NCBI RefSeq assembly: GCF_019977235.1
Contig: NZ_AP024646.1
Span: forward strand, 1,364,001-1,428,000
Reading direction: 5' to 3'
Length of the DNA: 64,000 nucleotides
DNA from: Arthrobacter sp. StoSoilB5
GTDB lineage: Bacteria > Actinomycetota > Actinomycetes > Actinomycetales > Micrococcaceae
Shown: in pieces, positions 17,404 to 25,789 of the stretch
Numbering within the stretch: position 1 is the first letter of the stretch
Layout of the letters: the number at the start of each line of letters is the position of its first letter
Translations under genes and position numbers: made by a program
The notes under the pieces: generated by a model
What the model was told of the DNA's origin: nothing
The model's database searches: none
The model's input: the letters and a program-made list of their open reading frames with translations, nothing else

Positions 17404-18368
17404 GCGAAAGCAAGCTCCTTCTTATTGCCGAAGACGCCTTGCGGGCGGAAGATCATCAGGAGCATCAGGGCCACACCAACAAGGATGTAGCGCAGCTGGC
17501 CGGCCTGGACAGTGGTCAGCCATGTGATGGCTCCGGATTCGATGAGCCCATACAGCAGGCTCTGCGTCAGCGAGAGCACCACCCAGAAGATCATGGCTCC
17601 GATCACTGGGCCTAGGACGGTAGCCATGCCACCGAGCAGGAGACAGGTCCAGAGGAAGAACGTGAGCTCGGTGCCGTAGTTGGACGGCTGGACGGCTCCG
17701 CGGGGGAGGGTGAAGATCATGCCTGCCAGAGCGCCCAGGATGCCACCGATAATCAGGGCCTGCATCTTGTAGGAGTAGACGTTCTTGCCGAGCGAACGCA
17801 CGGCATTCTCGTCCTCGCGGATACCTTTCAGGACGCGGCCCCATGGGCTGCGCATCAGCAGCCACACCAGCAGGCAGCAGATAATGACCAGGCCCCAACC
17901 CACAACCCGGATGAAGAAGTCGCGGTTGTTCATTCCCATGTAGGACCCCTCGGGGAAGGGATTCATGGAATAGAAGCCGCCCTCGAACGCTGCCAGGCCG
18001 TTGGCTGAACCCGTGACGCTGGTGAGCTGGTTGGTGGTGACCACGTAGCGGACAATTTCAGCCGCCGCGATGGTGACGATGGCAAGGTAGTCCGCCCTCA
18101 AACGCAGTGTTGGAATACCCAGGATGAAGGCGAAGATGACCGAACACAGGACCGCGATAAGCAATCCGATGAAGAAGGGGGTCTTGAAGGTCAACGTGGA
18201 AATGGCGAAGCCGTAGGCGCCCACGGCCATGAAGCCGGCCTGGCCGAAGTTCAACAGGCCTGAGTAGCCGAAGTGTACGGCGAGGCCCAGAGCAGCAAGT
18301 GCGTAGGCCGCCGTCGTTGGACTGAACAGTTCGCCAAGGGCGCTGGAAAGAATAAATCCGAAGTCCAT
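17400..18368 (-). CDS. livM: Branched-chain amino acid ABC transporter permease LivM
   Basis: A 322-aa inner-membrane permease with about eight hydrophobic segments. Family features are AALGLAVHFGYSGLLNFGQAGFMAVGAY near residues 23-50, LRADYLAIVTIAAAEIVRY, and the ATPase-contacting loop RSPWGRVLKGIREDENAVRSLGKNVYSYKMQAL. ATG 18368 has TAGGAG upstream. It lies 9 nt after livH and overlaps livG by ATGA. Confidence 0.92.
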   Translation of the reverse strand: MDFGFILSSALGELFSPTTAAYALAALGLAVHFGYSGLLNFGQAGFMAVGAYGFAISTLTFKTPFFIGLLIAVLCSVIFAFILGIPTLRLRADYLAIVTIAAAEIVRYVVTTNQLTSVTGSANGLAAFEGGFYSMNPFPEGSYMGMNNRDFFIRVVGWGLVIICCLLVWLLMRSPWGRVLKGIREDENAVRSLGKNVYSYKMQALIIGGILGALAGMIFTLPRGAVQPSNYGTELTFFLWTCLLLGGMATVLGPVIGAMIFWVVLSLTQSLLYGLIESGAITWLTTVQAGQLRYILVGVALMLLMIFRPQGVFGNKKELAFA

Positions 18369-18377
18369 GGCCCGCTC

Positions 18378-19712
18378 CTAACCCACACGCTCACGCCGGC
18401 CGAGGATACCCTGCGGTCGGAACAGAAGAACAACGATCATGATGAACAAAGCGCCCACGTACTTGAGGTCGGCCGGGAGGCCAAAGACTGTGGTCAGCTC
18501 CACGAAGATACCGACGACGATGGAGCCGATCAGGGCACCGAAGACGGTTCCCAGGCCACCGAGCGTCACGCCGGCGAAGATGAGCAGCAGGATTTGCGAG
18601 CCCATGTCGAACGTCACGCCGGGCCGGTAGTAGGCCCATAGGATGCCACCGAGGGAAGCGAGAACACCGCCAACGATCCATACAAGCCGGATGACCGAGT
18701 CGACGTCGATGCCGGAAGCAGCCGCCAACGCAGGGTTGTCTGCCACCGCACGGGTTGCTTTACCGAGACGTGTCTTCAGCAGGATGATGCCGATCAGGGC
18801 GATCACCACGGCGCTGATCAACAGGGACCACAGGTTGTTCGGAGAGATGGAGATGGGCCCGATCTGGACCTCAGCGCTCTGGGCTCCGGGCAGCTGTTGG
18901 GTAGCGCCACCGAAGAAAAATTGGATGACGTAGCGGATAGCCAATGCCAGGCCGATGCTGACGATCATCATGGGGACCAGGCCTGAACCCCGCCGCCGAA
19001 GGGGACGCCATAGCCCGGCGTCCTGAACGTACCCGAAGAGCCCACCACCGATCAGCGAAAGCAGGATGGCCAGCCAGAACGGCAAACCGAAACCGTTGAA
19101 CATAAAGACGAGCACAGCACCCATGGTCACCATCTCGCCGTGGGCGAAGTTGGTGAGGCCGGTGGTACCGAAGATGAGGGACAAACCCACGGAGGCAAGT
19201 GCCAGCAGAAGGCCGAAACTCAATCCTGCAACGAGGCGGTTGAGGAGGTTCTGGCCGAAGTCCTGTTGCTGGACGACGATGCCTTTGCCGAAGGCGAAGA
19301 TCACCGACAGGTTGGACGTTTGGTTGAACGTGACGTCGCGGGGATTCTCCTGGCCATCGGCAAGCTTGATGCCCTCCGGCAAGGTGGAGGTATCCAGCTC
19401 AACTCTGTACGTGCCCTGCACGGGGACGCCAATGTTCCAGGCGCCGTTGGCTCCGGAGGTTGCTTCGCCTTCAAACCCGTTGCCCGAGGCCTTGATCTTC
19501 ACGCCCGGTATGGGCGCGCGGGCGTCGTCGCGGAGGAAGCCGCTGATATTGTTCTGGAAATTCGTTGGGGATGGCGAAGGCGAGGGGGTGGTTGCCTCCG
19601 CCGCGGGGGCGGCGATCAACAGAGCGGCAATGAGGGCTGCGAAAAACGCCCCCACGGCTCTCTGCGGTCCCTTGGACCGTCTCATGGACGGGTCGCGAAG
19701 TGTGCTTCTCAA
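18378..19712 (-). CDS. livH: LivH-type permease with N-terminal exported regulatory-like domain
   Basis: A 444-aa protein in three parts. First comes a signal-like hydrophobic stretch (AVGAFFAALIAALLIAAP), then a domain of about 80 residues that reads like a carboxypeptidase-regulatory/transthyretin-like beta-sandwich (ISGFLRDDARAPIPGVKIKA, GANGAWNIGVPVQGTYRVEL), and last a complete LivH permease from about residue 150 (LASVGLSLIFGTTGLTNFAHGEMVTMGA, TRLGKATRAVADNPALAAASGID). Usual LivH proteins are about 290-310 aa without the front part. I choose TTG 19712, which has GGAGG 8 nt upstream; a GTG at 19727 overlaps that ribosome site and an ATG at 19685 lacks one. It is the first gene of livHMGF. 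Confidence 0.85.
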   Translation of the reverse strand: MRSTLRDPSMRRSKGPQRAVGAFFAALIAALLIAAPAAEATTPSPSPSPTNFQNNISGFLRDDARAPIPGVKIKASGNGFEGEATSGANGAWNIGVPVQGTYRVELDTSTLPEGIKLADGQENPRDVTFNQTSNLSVIFAFGKGIVVQQQDFGQNLLNRLVAGLSFGLLLALASVGLSLIFGTTGLTNFAHGEMVTMGAVLVFMFNGFGLPFWLAILLSLIGGGLFGYVQDAGLWRPLRRRGSGLVPMMIVSIGLALAIRYVIQFFFGGATQQLPGAQSAEVQIGPISISPNNLWSLLISAVVIALIGIILLKTRLGKATRAVADNPALAAASGIDVDSVIRLVWIVGGVLASLGGILWAYYRPGVTFDMGSQILLLIFAGVTLGGLGTVFGALIGSIVVGIFVELTTVFGLPADLKYVGALFIMIVVLLFRPQGILGRRERVG

Positions 19713-20054
19713 AATGGAAACCTCCACAGTGGGGGTGGTCCCGGCTGCGCCATTGCAGCCGGTGCGAACGGTCATGGGGCTTGCGAACAGTTCCTGCCTA
19801 GCTGCCTCGATTGTGATCTAAGTCACCCATGTGTGGCCTATGTTACCGCTCGGTGCGGATAAAAAATGCCCTGCATAGAGGTCAGAAGATAGCGATCGGA
19901 TAACAACTGTGAAGTCCTGGGCAACAAGCAATCTTCCACATTCGTGTCACGGTTGAGTTTCGTCTGGGTGAACAAGGGAACTTTCCCTGCCGTGCGCGCG
20001 TGGTAATTGGTACCGTGAATTATCACTTAGCCCTTTTTCAGGAGGACACCCGCA
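19713..20054. other. 342-bp divergent intergenic region livH / Bax-inhibitor gene
   Basis: It contains the CRP/GlxR-like site at 19812-19827 on the livH side and a GTGA-ATTA-TCAC palindrome at 20015-20026 on the other side, followed by a strong AGGAGG ribosome site. I see no gene in it; short reading frames here lack ribosome sites and family features. Confidence 0.6.
19812..19827 (-). promoter_or_regulatory. CRP/GlxR-like operator upstream of livHMGF
   Basis: TGTGATCTAAGTCACC (plus strand) matches TGTGA-NNTANN-TCACA at all but the last base. It lies 100 bp upstream of the chosen livH start. Confidence 0.55.
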
Positions 20055-20978
20055 ATGGCACTTGGCGGAAACCCTATCTTCAACGGAAAGAATTTCCGTG
20101 GAGCCAAACAGGCACCGCCTGTTCCGCAAAATCCGTATTCCAACCCGTACGGCCAGCAGTTTAACCAGGCACCTGGCCGCGCGCCTGGACAGGTCCTCGA
20201 CGCCCAGTCCGCTTGGTCGGCTCCGCAGCAGAACATGACCAACGAACAACTGCAGCAGATGTACAACCAGCCGGCAGCGGGCCCCGCCGATACCGGCCGG
20301 ATGACCTACGACGACGTCATCATGAAGACCGTCGCCTGCCTTGTTGCCCTGGTCATCGGCGCGGGTATTACGCTCTTTGTGGCTCCCGGCCTGTCCACCA
20401 TGCTCATGATCGTCGGTGCGCTGGGCGGATTCGTCCTGGCCCTCGTCAATACCTTCAAGAAGCAGCCGTCACCGGCACTGATTCTTGCGTACGCCGGCCT
20501 TGAGGGCTTGTTCCTCGGTGGCCTGACACGGATTCTTGACGGAATGTTCCCGGGCGTCGGCCTCCAAGCGGTCATCGGGACGCTGGCCGTCTTCGGCGTC
20601 ACGCTACTGCTCTTCAAGAGCGGCAAGGTCCGTGCCACACCCAAGATGGTGCGATTCTTCATGATTGCCACCATCGGCTACGCGGTCTTCGCACTGATCA
20701 ACCTCGTGATGATGTGGACCGGTGCAGTCCAGGAGCCGTTTGGCCTTCGCACGAGTATCACGATTGCCGGCATCCCGCTTGGCGTCTTCATTGGCATCCT
20801 TGCAATTGGCCTGGCAGCCTTCTCGCTCATTATGGACTTCACCAGCATCGAGGAAGGTGTCCGCGCCGGCGCCCCTGAGCGCTACTCCTGGATTGCCGCC
20901 TTCGGGCTGACGGTCACGCTGGTTTGGCTCTACGTCGAAATCATTCGGCTTCTGGCAATTTTGCGCGGCGACGACTAA
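20055..20978 (+). CDS. Bax inhibitor-1/YccA family membrane protein
   Basis: A 307-aa protein. Residues 1-85 are hydrophilic and rich in Asn, Gln and Pro (cytoplasmic), followed by seven hydrophobic segments of the YccA/BI-1 type (PF12811). Recognisable stretches are MTYDDVIMKTVACLVALVIG, ILAYAGLEGLFLGGLTRILD and a C-terminal SLIMDFTSIEEGVRAGAPERYSWIAAFGLTVTLVWLYVEIIRLLAIL. The DFTSIEEGV segment supplies acidic residues discussed as a calcium/proton site in the family. ATG 20055 has AGGAGG 10 nt upstream. It is monocistronic, with its own terminator. Confidence 0.9.
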   Translation: MALGGNPIFNGKNFRGAKQAPPVPQNPYSNPYGQQFNQAPGRAPGQVLDAQSAWSAPQQNMTNEQLQQMYNQPAAGPADTGRMTYDDVIMKTVACLVALVIGAGITLFVAPGLSTMLMIVGALGGFVLALVNTFKKQPSPALILAYAGLEGLFLGGLTRILDGMFPGVGLQAVIGTLAVFGVTLLLFKSGKVRATPKMVRFFMIATIGYAVFALINLVMMWTGAVQEPFGLRTSITIAGIPLGVFIGILAIGLAAFSLIMDFTSIEEGVRAGAPERYSWIAAFGLTVTLVWLYVEIIRLLAILRGDD

Positions 20979-20995
20979 CTCCGCTTGAGTTCACG

Positions 20996-21028
20996 AAAAT
21001 GCCCCCGAAAATTCTTCGGGGGCATTTT
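20996..21028. terminator. Bidirectional terminator between BI-1 and thiolase genes
   Basis: A perfect 14-bp stem (AAAATGCCCCCGAA / TTCGGGGGCATTTT) with a 5-nt loop and T-run serves two convergent genes. Confidence 0.92.
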
Positions 21029-21075
21029 TCTTTACTCTGCCGGCCCGGCTCAAAGGACACCCCTCAGAGGACGCC

Positions 21076-22314
21076 TCAGCTGAGGCGTTCGAAAACAACA
21101 GCCATTCCCTGACCGCCTCCCACGCACAACGTGGCCAAGCCAAGCGTGCCGTCGCGTTCCTTCAGTCCGTTCAAGAGCGTGGTGGTCATGCGCGCTCCGG
21201 TCATGCCAAACGGGTGGCCCAAGGCAATGGCGCCACCGTGGACATTGAGCTTCTCTGCGTCGATGCCCAGCTCCCGGGCGCTCGCTACCACCTGGACGGC
21301 AAAAGCTTCATTGAGCTCCACGAGGTCGATATCGTGAATCGTCAGTCCTGCCCGTGCCAACGCCCGTTGCGTTGATTTAACGGGTCCCATGCCCATCAGC
21401 TCGGGCGAGAGGGCAGACACACCGGTGGACACAATGCGCGCCAACGGCTGAAGTCCGAGGTCGCGTGCACGGGCGTCGCTCATGACGAGGACGGCGGCGG
21501 CGCCATCGTTGAGTGGGCACGCATTCCCCGCGGTCACTGTGCCTTCGGGACGAAATACGGGCTGGAGAGTGGATACAGCTTCCAGGGTCACTCCTGCCCG
21601 CGGGGAATCGTCCCGATCAACCACCGTGCGATCCTTTCGCGTGTACGGCGTGATTTCCCGGGCATAGAAACCCGAGGCAATGGCAGCCTCGGCGCGATTT
21701 TGGCTCAGCACGCCCCATTGGTCCTGCTCGGCCCGGCTGATTCCGTAAGTGGTGGCCACATTCTCCGCTGTCTGTCCCATGGCGATATAGATATCGGGAA
21801 GCCTCCCGCCAAGCCGCGGGTCCGTCCAGGGAATGTTCGACGCCGCCCGGGCTGCCGTTCGCTGGGCTGCCGACTCGAAGAGCGGGTTGTGGTTGCCGGC
21901 GTCGGTTTGCCCGGCCCCTGCCCAATTCTGGTATCTCGAAACACTTTCCACCCCGGCCGAGACGATCGCATTCGCTTCCCCGGCTTTGATGGCGTGGAAG
22001 GCCATCCGGAGGGTCTGCAGGCTGGACGCGCAGAATCGGTTGACGGTAGCGGCCGGTACGTGGTCCAGGCCTGCGAGGACGGCGACCACACGGGCCATGT
22101 TGGAGCCCGCTTCCCCGCTGGGTTCGGCGCAGCCCAGCAGGATGTCATCAAGCCCGCCGCCGTCTTCGGCAGCAGGATTGAAACTTGGAACTTTCGCGAG
22201 AGCGGCCTGCACCATGGCAGTAGCAAGGTCGTCGGGACGTTCGTCCTTAAGGGAGCCTTTGAAGGCCCGGCCAATTGGACTTCTGGCAGTGGAAACGATG
22301 ACAGCCTCAGTCAT
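21076..22314 (-). CDS. Acetyl-CoA C-acyltransferase (thiolase)
   Basis: A 412-aa thiolase for the condensation or cleavage of acyl-CoA. The catalytic Cys lies in [10 protein letters not shown] (near residue 94), the His motif in [16 protein letters not shown] and the second Cys in [19 protein letters not shown]. The N-terminus [21 protein letters not shown] is typical. It is a single gene between the BI-1 terminator and galK, with a TAnnnT-6-ATG promoter. Whether it works in beta-oxidation or biosynthesis cannot be decided; no 3-hydroxyacyl-CoA dehydrogenase gene is nearby. Confidence 0.92.
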   Translation of the reverse strand: MTEAVIVSTARSPIGRAFKGSLKDERPDDLATAMVQAALAKVPSFNPAAEDGGGLDDILLGCAEPSGEAGSNMARVVAVLAGLDHVPAATVNRFCASSLQTLRMAFHAIKAGEANAIVSAGVESVSRYQNWAGAGQTDAGNHNPLFESAAQRTAARAASNIPWTDPRLGGRLPDIYIAMGQTAENVATTYGISRAEQDQWGVLSQNRAEAAIASGFYAREITPYTRKDRTVVDRDDSPRAGVTLEAVSTLQPVFRPEGTVTAGNACPLNDGAAAVLVMSDARARDLGLQPLARIVSTGVSALSPELMGMGPVKSTQRALARAGLTIHDIDLVELNEAFAVQVVASARELGIDAEKLNVHGGAIALGHPFGMTGARMTTTLLNGLKERDGTLGLATLCVGGGQGMAVVFERLS

Positions 22315-22320
22315 GGCCCC

Positions 22321-22326
22321 AGCTTA
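22321..22326 (-). promoter_or_regulatory. -10 hexamer of thiolase gene, leaderless geometry
   Basis: TAAGCT (minus strand) lies 6 nt before ATG 22314. Confidence 0.5.
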
Positions 22327-22369
22327 CGCCCGGCATCTGGAAGGACGGCGGGCGTAAGCCGTGGGACGG

Positions 22370-23524
22370 TCAGGCCAGGCGAAGGGCGCCTGCCGCTGGA
22401 GTCACGGTGAAGATGTCCGGGGCGGTGAAGCCCCTCTCAGCGAAGGAACGCACGACGGCGTCGCGAACCTGCTGCTCCTGGCCCACCGGAGTCAGGGCGA
22501 TGGCAGAACCGCCGAAACCCCCACCCGTCATGCGGGCGCCGATCGCGCCGTTGGCCCGGGACGTCTCCACAGCGAGGTCCAGCTCAGGGCAGGAGATCTC
22601 GAAGTCGTCTCGCATGGACACATGGCTGGCGTCCAGCAACGCGCCAATGCTGGCGGGCCCTTCGCTGTTGAGGATTTCCACGGTCTGGAGCACGCGGTCG
22701 TTTTCGGTGACGACGTGCCGAACCCTGCGTAGGGTTGTCTCGTCCAGCAAGCCGGAGGCTTCCTCCAAAGTTTCCACGCCGACGTCGCGCAGTGCTTTGA
22801 CTCCGAGGATCTCGGCACCCAACTCGCAGGACGCGCGCCTGGAGGCGTAACCGCCGTCTGCATGTGAATGGGACACCTTGGTGTCGATGACCAGCAGGAC
22901 CAGGCCCTCCGCATCGAAGGGGACCAGGTCAACGTGCTGGTCCCGGCAATCCAGGAACACAGCGTGCCCCTTGGCTCCACGGAGGGAAGCTGACTGGTCC
23001 ATGATGCCGGTGGGTGCTCCGACGAACACGTTCTCAGCGCGCTGCGTCGCAAGCACCAGATCCTCGGCGCCTAAACCTGCCCCGGTGAGGTCGTTGAGGG
23101 CAGAAATGACCGCACATTCGATTGCGTGGGAGGAAGAGAGTCCAGCACCCAGCGGAACGTCGGAATCGAGCAGGAGGTCAAAACCGGGAACGTCGATGCC
23201 ACGTTCCTTCAAGGCCCAGGCGACTCCGAGCGGGTAGCGTGACCAGCCCTGCCCGGATCCCGGTTCCAAGCCGGAGAGGTCAGCCTCCACCAGGCCGTGA
23301 CCACCGAACATGGACAACAGCCGCACGGTGGAATCCCCGCGAAGCCGAACAGCCACCTTGGCTGTCTTATCAATAGCGAAGGGCAGGACGAAGCCCTCGT
23401 TGTAGTCCGTGTGTTCACCGATCAGGTTGACGCGCCCCGGTGCCTGCCACACGCCGTCGGGAACTGAACCAAAGGTCTCCTGGAAGCGCGCGGAAAGCAC
23501 GCTGGTGTCAGTGGTGGTGGTCAT
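22370..23524 (-). CDS. galK: Galactokinase
   Basis: ATP-dependent phosphorylation of galactose (Leloir pathway). The 384-aa GHMP kinase has the galactose signature GRVNLIGEHTDYNEGFVLP near residue 30, the ATP loop PLGAGLSSSHAIECA near 127 and the third motif MTGGGFGGSAIAL near 340. ATG 23524 overlaps the galT stop (ATGA), so galT-galK are coupled. Confidence 0.95.
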   Translation of the reverse strand: MTTTTDTSVLSARFQETFGSVPDGVWQAPGRVNLIGEHTDYNEGFVLPFAIDKTAKVAVRLRGDSTVRLLSMFGGHGLVEADLSGLEPGSGQGWSRYPLGVAWALKERGIDVPGFDLLLDSDVPLGAGLSSSHAIECAVISALNDLTGAGLGAEDLVLATQRAENVFVGAPTGIMDQSASLRGAKGHAVFLDCRDQHVDLVPFDAEGLVLLVIDTKVSHSHADGGYASRRASCELGAEILGVKALRDVGVETLEEASGLLDETTLRRVRHVVTENDRVLQTVEILNSEGPASIGALLDASHVSMRDDFEISCPELDLAVETSRANGAIGARMTGGGFGGSAIALTPVGQEQQVRDAVVRSFAERGFTAPDIFTVTPAAGALRLA

Positions 23525-24681
23525 GCTCGGGTGCCTTCCAGGGTCTCGGCCAACTGTGTGGCGTCTGTGGCAGCAGCGACGTTGCGCAGTCGCTCCGCCA
23601 CGGCTTCCGGGGTGGTGTCGTTGATGAACGCGCCCATCGCTGCTTCGGAACCCGCCAGGTACTTGAGCTTATCGGCAGCGCGGCGCGGTGACGTCAGCTG
23701 CAAGTGCAACTGGCCGGCTGGGCGCAGGATCGGATCCAACGGGGCTTGGTGCCAGGCGGAGATGTACGGCATCGGGGTCGGGTACAGGGCATCAAGGCGC
23801 TTCAGCAGGTCCAGGTAGACGTGGGAGAGTTCGTCGCGTTCTTCGCCCGTCAGGGCTGCCAGGTCGGGGACGCTGCGGTGGGGGACAAGATGGATTTCCA
23901 GGGGCCAGCGAGCAGCGAAGGGCACGTAGGCGCTGAAGTGATTGGCTTCGAGAACCATGCGGCTGCCATCCTCGCGTTCTGCCTTGAGGAGCGAGGCGGC
24001 GAGCGTTTCTTTGGCGTCGACGTCGTCGTAGTACTTGCGGGCAACCGCGCCAAGGGTGGCCGCCCGGGGCGTGACGTAGGGGTACGCATATATCTGGCCG
24101 TGCGGGTGGTGCAGGGTGACCCCGATATCAGCGCCGCGGTTCTCGAAGGGAAAGACCTGTTTGATGCCGGGCAGTGCGCTTAGCGCCTCAGTGCGTTGTG
24201 CCCAGGCCTCGATGACCGTGCGGGCGCGGGTCTGTCCCAACTCAGCAAAGGACCCCGTGTGCTGCGGGGTGAAAGCCACAACTTCACAACGACCGAAGGC
24301 GGGCCCGGTGACGGCGTGGCCGGCGAATCCGTTCCCCGGGATCTCCGGAATGTCGCCCAGTGCCGGTCCCAGCGAGGGGAAACGGTTCTCGAAGACCACG
24401 ACGTCGTAATCCGGGGCGGGGATCTCCGACGGGTTGTCAGCAGTGGTGGGGCAAATGGGGCACTGGTGCGCCGGCGGGAGGTGGGTGCGGCTTTGGCGGT
24501 GGGCAGCCACTGCTACCCACTCACCGGATAGGGCGTCATACCTGACCTCGCCGGGCTCGCCGCGGGCCGGCAGCTCGCGGTGGTCCACCAGCGAGTCCGG
24601 TGTGCGCTCGGGAGTTCCGGGGTCATCGAAGTAGATCAGCTCACGGTTGTCAGCGAGGCGGGTGCTGGTAATGCGACTCAT
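23521..24681 (-). CDS. galT: Galactose-1-phosphate uridylyltransferase
   Basis: A Leloir-pathway enzyme exchanging UMP between UDP-glucose and galactose 1-phosphate. The 386-aa HIT-superfamily protein has the nucleophile motif HHPHGQIYAYPYV near residue 175, a HQCPICP zinc-type segment near 60 and the C-terminal EIHLVPHR. I start it at ATG 24681, which gives the conserved N-terminus MSRITSTRLADNRE. A longer in-frame reading of 48 residues has no homology. GATGAT 6 nt upstream of this ATG is a -10-like hexamer, so a leaderless message is possible. Confidence 0.94.
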   Translation of the reverse strand: MSRITSTRLADNRELIYFDDPGTPERTPDSLVDHRELPARGEPGEVRYDALSGEWVAVAAHRQSRTHLPPAHQCPICPTTADNPSEIPAPDYDVVVFENRFPSLGPALGDIPEIPGNGFAGHAVTGPAFGRCEVVAFTPQHTGSFAELGQTRARTVIEAWAQRTEALSALPGIKQVFPFENRGADIGVTLHHPHGQIYAYPYVTPRAATLGAVARKYYDDVDAKETLAASLLKAEREDGSRMVLEANHFSAYVPFAARWPLEIHLVPHRSVPDLAALTGEERDELSHVYLDLLKRLDALYPTPMPYISAWHQAPLDPILRPAGQLHLQLTSPRRAADKLKYLAGSEAAMGAFINDTTPEAVAERLRNVAAATDATQLAETLEGTRA

Positions 24682-24687
24682 GGATCC

Positions 24688-24693
24688 ATCATC
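24688..24693 (-). promoter_or_regulatory. Candidate -10 of galTK
   Basis: GATGAT (minus strand) lies 6 nt before ATG 24681. It keeps the A2 and T6 of the TAnnnT set but begins with G. Confidence 0.35.
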
Positions 24694-24767
24694 CCACAAG
24701 CAACCAAAAACGCATAGTTTCAAACAAAAGCTAACATGTCGCTCGTGGTGAAAGGACGTGAATGCAG

Positions 24768-24773
24768 TACGGT
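24768..24773 (+). promoter_or_regulatory. -10 hexamer of galM, leaderless geometry
   Basis: TACGGT lies 6 nt before ATG 24780, which argues against the in-frame ATG at 24762. Confidence 0.55.
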
Positions 24774-24779
24774 ATTGCC

Positions 24780-25730
24780 ATGCCTGCCACTTCCCCATCC
24801 GCCGAAAACGGGGCCGATTCCGCACCCCGCCGCTTCGCCACTGGCCGCCAATTCGAGCTTCGCCGCGACGACGCGCTCGCCATAGTCACCGAGCTCGCGG
24901 CGGGTCTGCGGTTGTATTCCCGCGACGGTGTCCAATTAACCGAAAGTTACGGCGACGCCGAGATTCCGCCGGGAGCCACAGGAATCGCGCTCGCCCCGTG
25001 GGCCAACCGGGTGGAGGATGGCATCTGGTATCTCAACGGCAAAAAGCAGCAACTCGACATCACCGAGGTCTCACGCAACAACGCCAGCCACGGACTCCTT
25101 CGGAACTCCGGCTATACGTTGGTGGATGAATCCGAATTCTCGGTGACGCTTGAAGCAACCGTCTTCCCACAGCATGGCTACCCTTTCCTTGTCCGGCACC
25201 TTGTCCGGTATGAGCTCGACGGAAACCTGGACCTTCGTGTCTCACAAACGCTGGCCAACGATTCCGAGGCCAGTGCTCCGTTCGTCCTTGGCTCCCATCC
25301 ATACCTGCGTCTTGGCGACGTAACCCCTGAGGATTTGATCCTGACGGTCAACGCAGCCACGCGCCTCGTAGCGGATGATCGACTGATTCCCCGCAGCACC
25401 GCCTCTGTGGAAGGCGATTGGGACTTTTCCGGGGGTCGTACGGTGGGCAGCCTGGACATCGACGTCGCCTTGACGGACCTGACGTTCGACGGCGGCGTGG
25501 CCCGCCACACGCTCACGGCGCCGGATGGACGCAGTGTCTCCCTCGAACAGGACCAAAACTGCCAGTATGTCCATGTGTTCGTCACCGACACCTTCCCTGG
25601 CCGTTCCAAAGTGGTCGCTATTGAGCCCATGACCGGTCCAGCCAACGCCTTTAACAGTGGGGACGGTTTGCGTTGGCTTGCGCCGGGGGAGTCCTTCACC
25701 ATGACGTGGGGGATTACCGCCTCCCTCTAG
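24780..25730 (+). CDS. galM: Aldose 1-epimerase family protein
   Basis: Interconverts alpha and beta anomers of aldoses such as galactose. The 316-aa beta-sandwich protein shows ATGIALAPWANRVEDGIWYLNGK (substrate Arg in the NRV motif), NNASHGLLRNSGY (catalytic His), SHPYLRLGD and YVHVFVTDTFPGRSKVVAIEPMTGPANAFNSGDGL, with the catalytic Glu in IEPMTG. It is divergent from galTK with a 98-bp shared intergenic region, so it probably belongs to the same galactose pathway. Close relatives also act on hexose 6-phosphates, so the symbol is by family and context. Confidence 0.85.
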   Translation: MPATSPSAENGADSAPRRFATGRQFELRRDDALAIVTELAAGLRLYSRDGVQLTESYGDAEIPPGATGIALAPWANRVEDGIWYLNGKKQQLDITEVSRNNASHGLLRNSGYTLVDESEFSVTLEATVFPQHGYPFLVRHLVRYELDGNLDLRVSQTLANDSEASAPFVLGSHPYLRLGDVTPEDLILTVNAATRLVADDRLIPRSTASVEGDWDFSGGRTVGSLDIDVALTDLTFDGGVARHTLTAPDGRSVSLEQDQNCQYVHVFVTDTFPGRSKVVAIEPMTGPANAFNSGDGLRWLAPGESFTMTWGITASL

Positions 25731-25789
25731 ACCATGCACGCGCGGCGGGCCGGTTTCCCTTACGGGGCGGCCTGCGGAAGTATGGGTTT

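Noticed and set aside
24682..24825. Extended N-terminus of GalT (48 residues).
   Set aside because: The extra residues have no family similarity and cover the divergent promoter region; ATG 24681 gives the conserved beginning.
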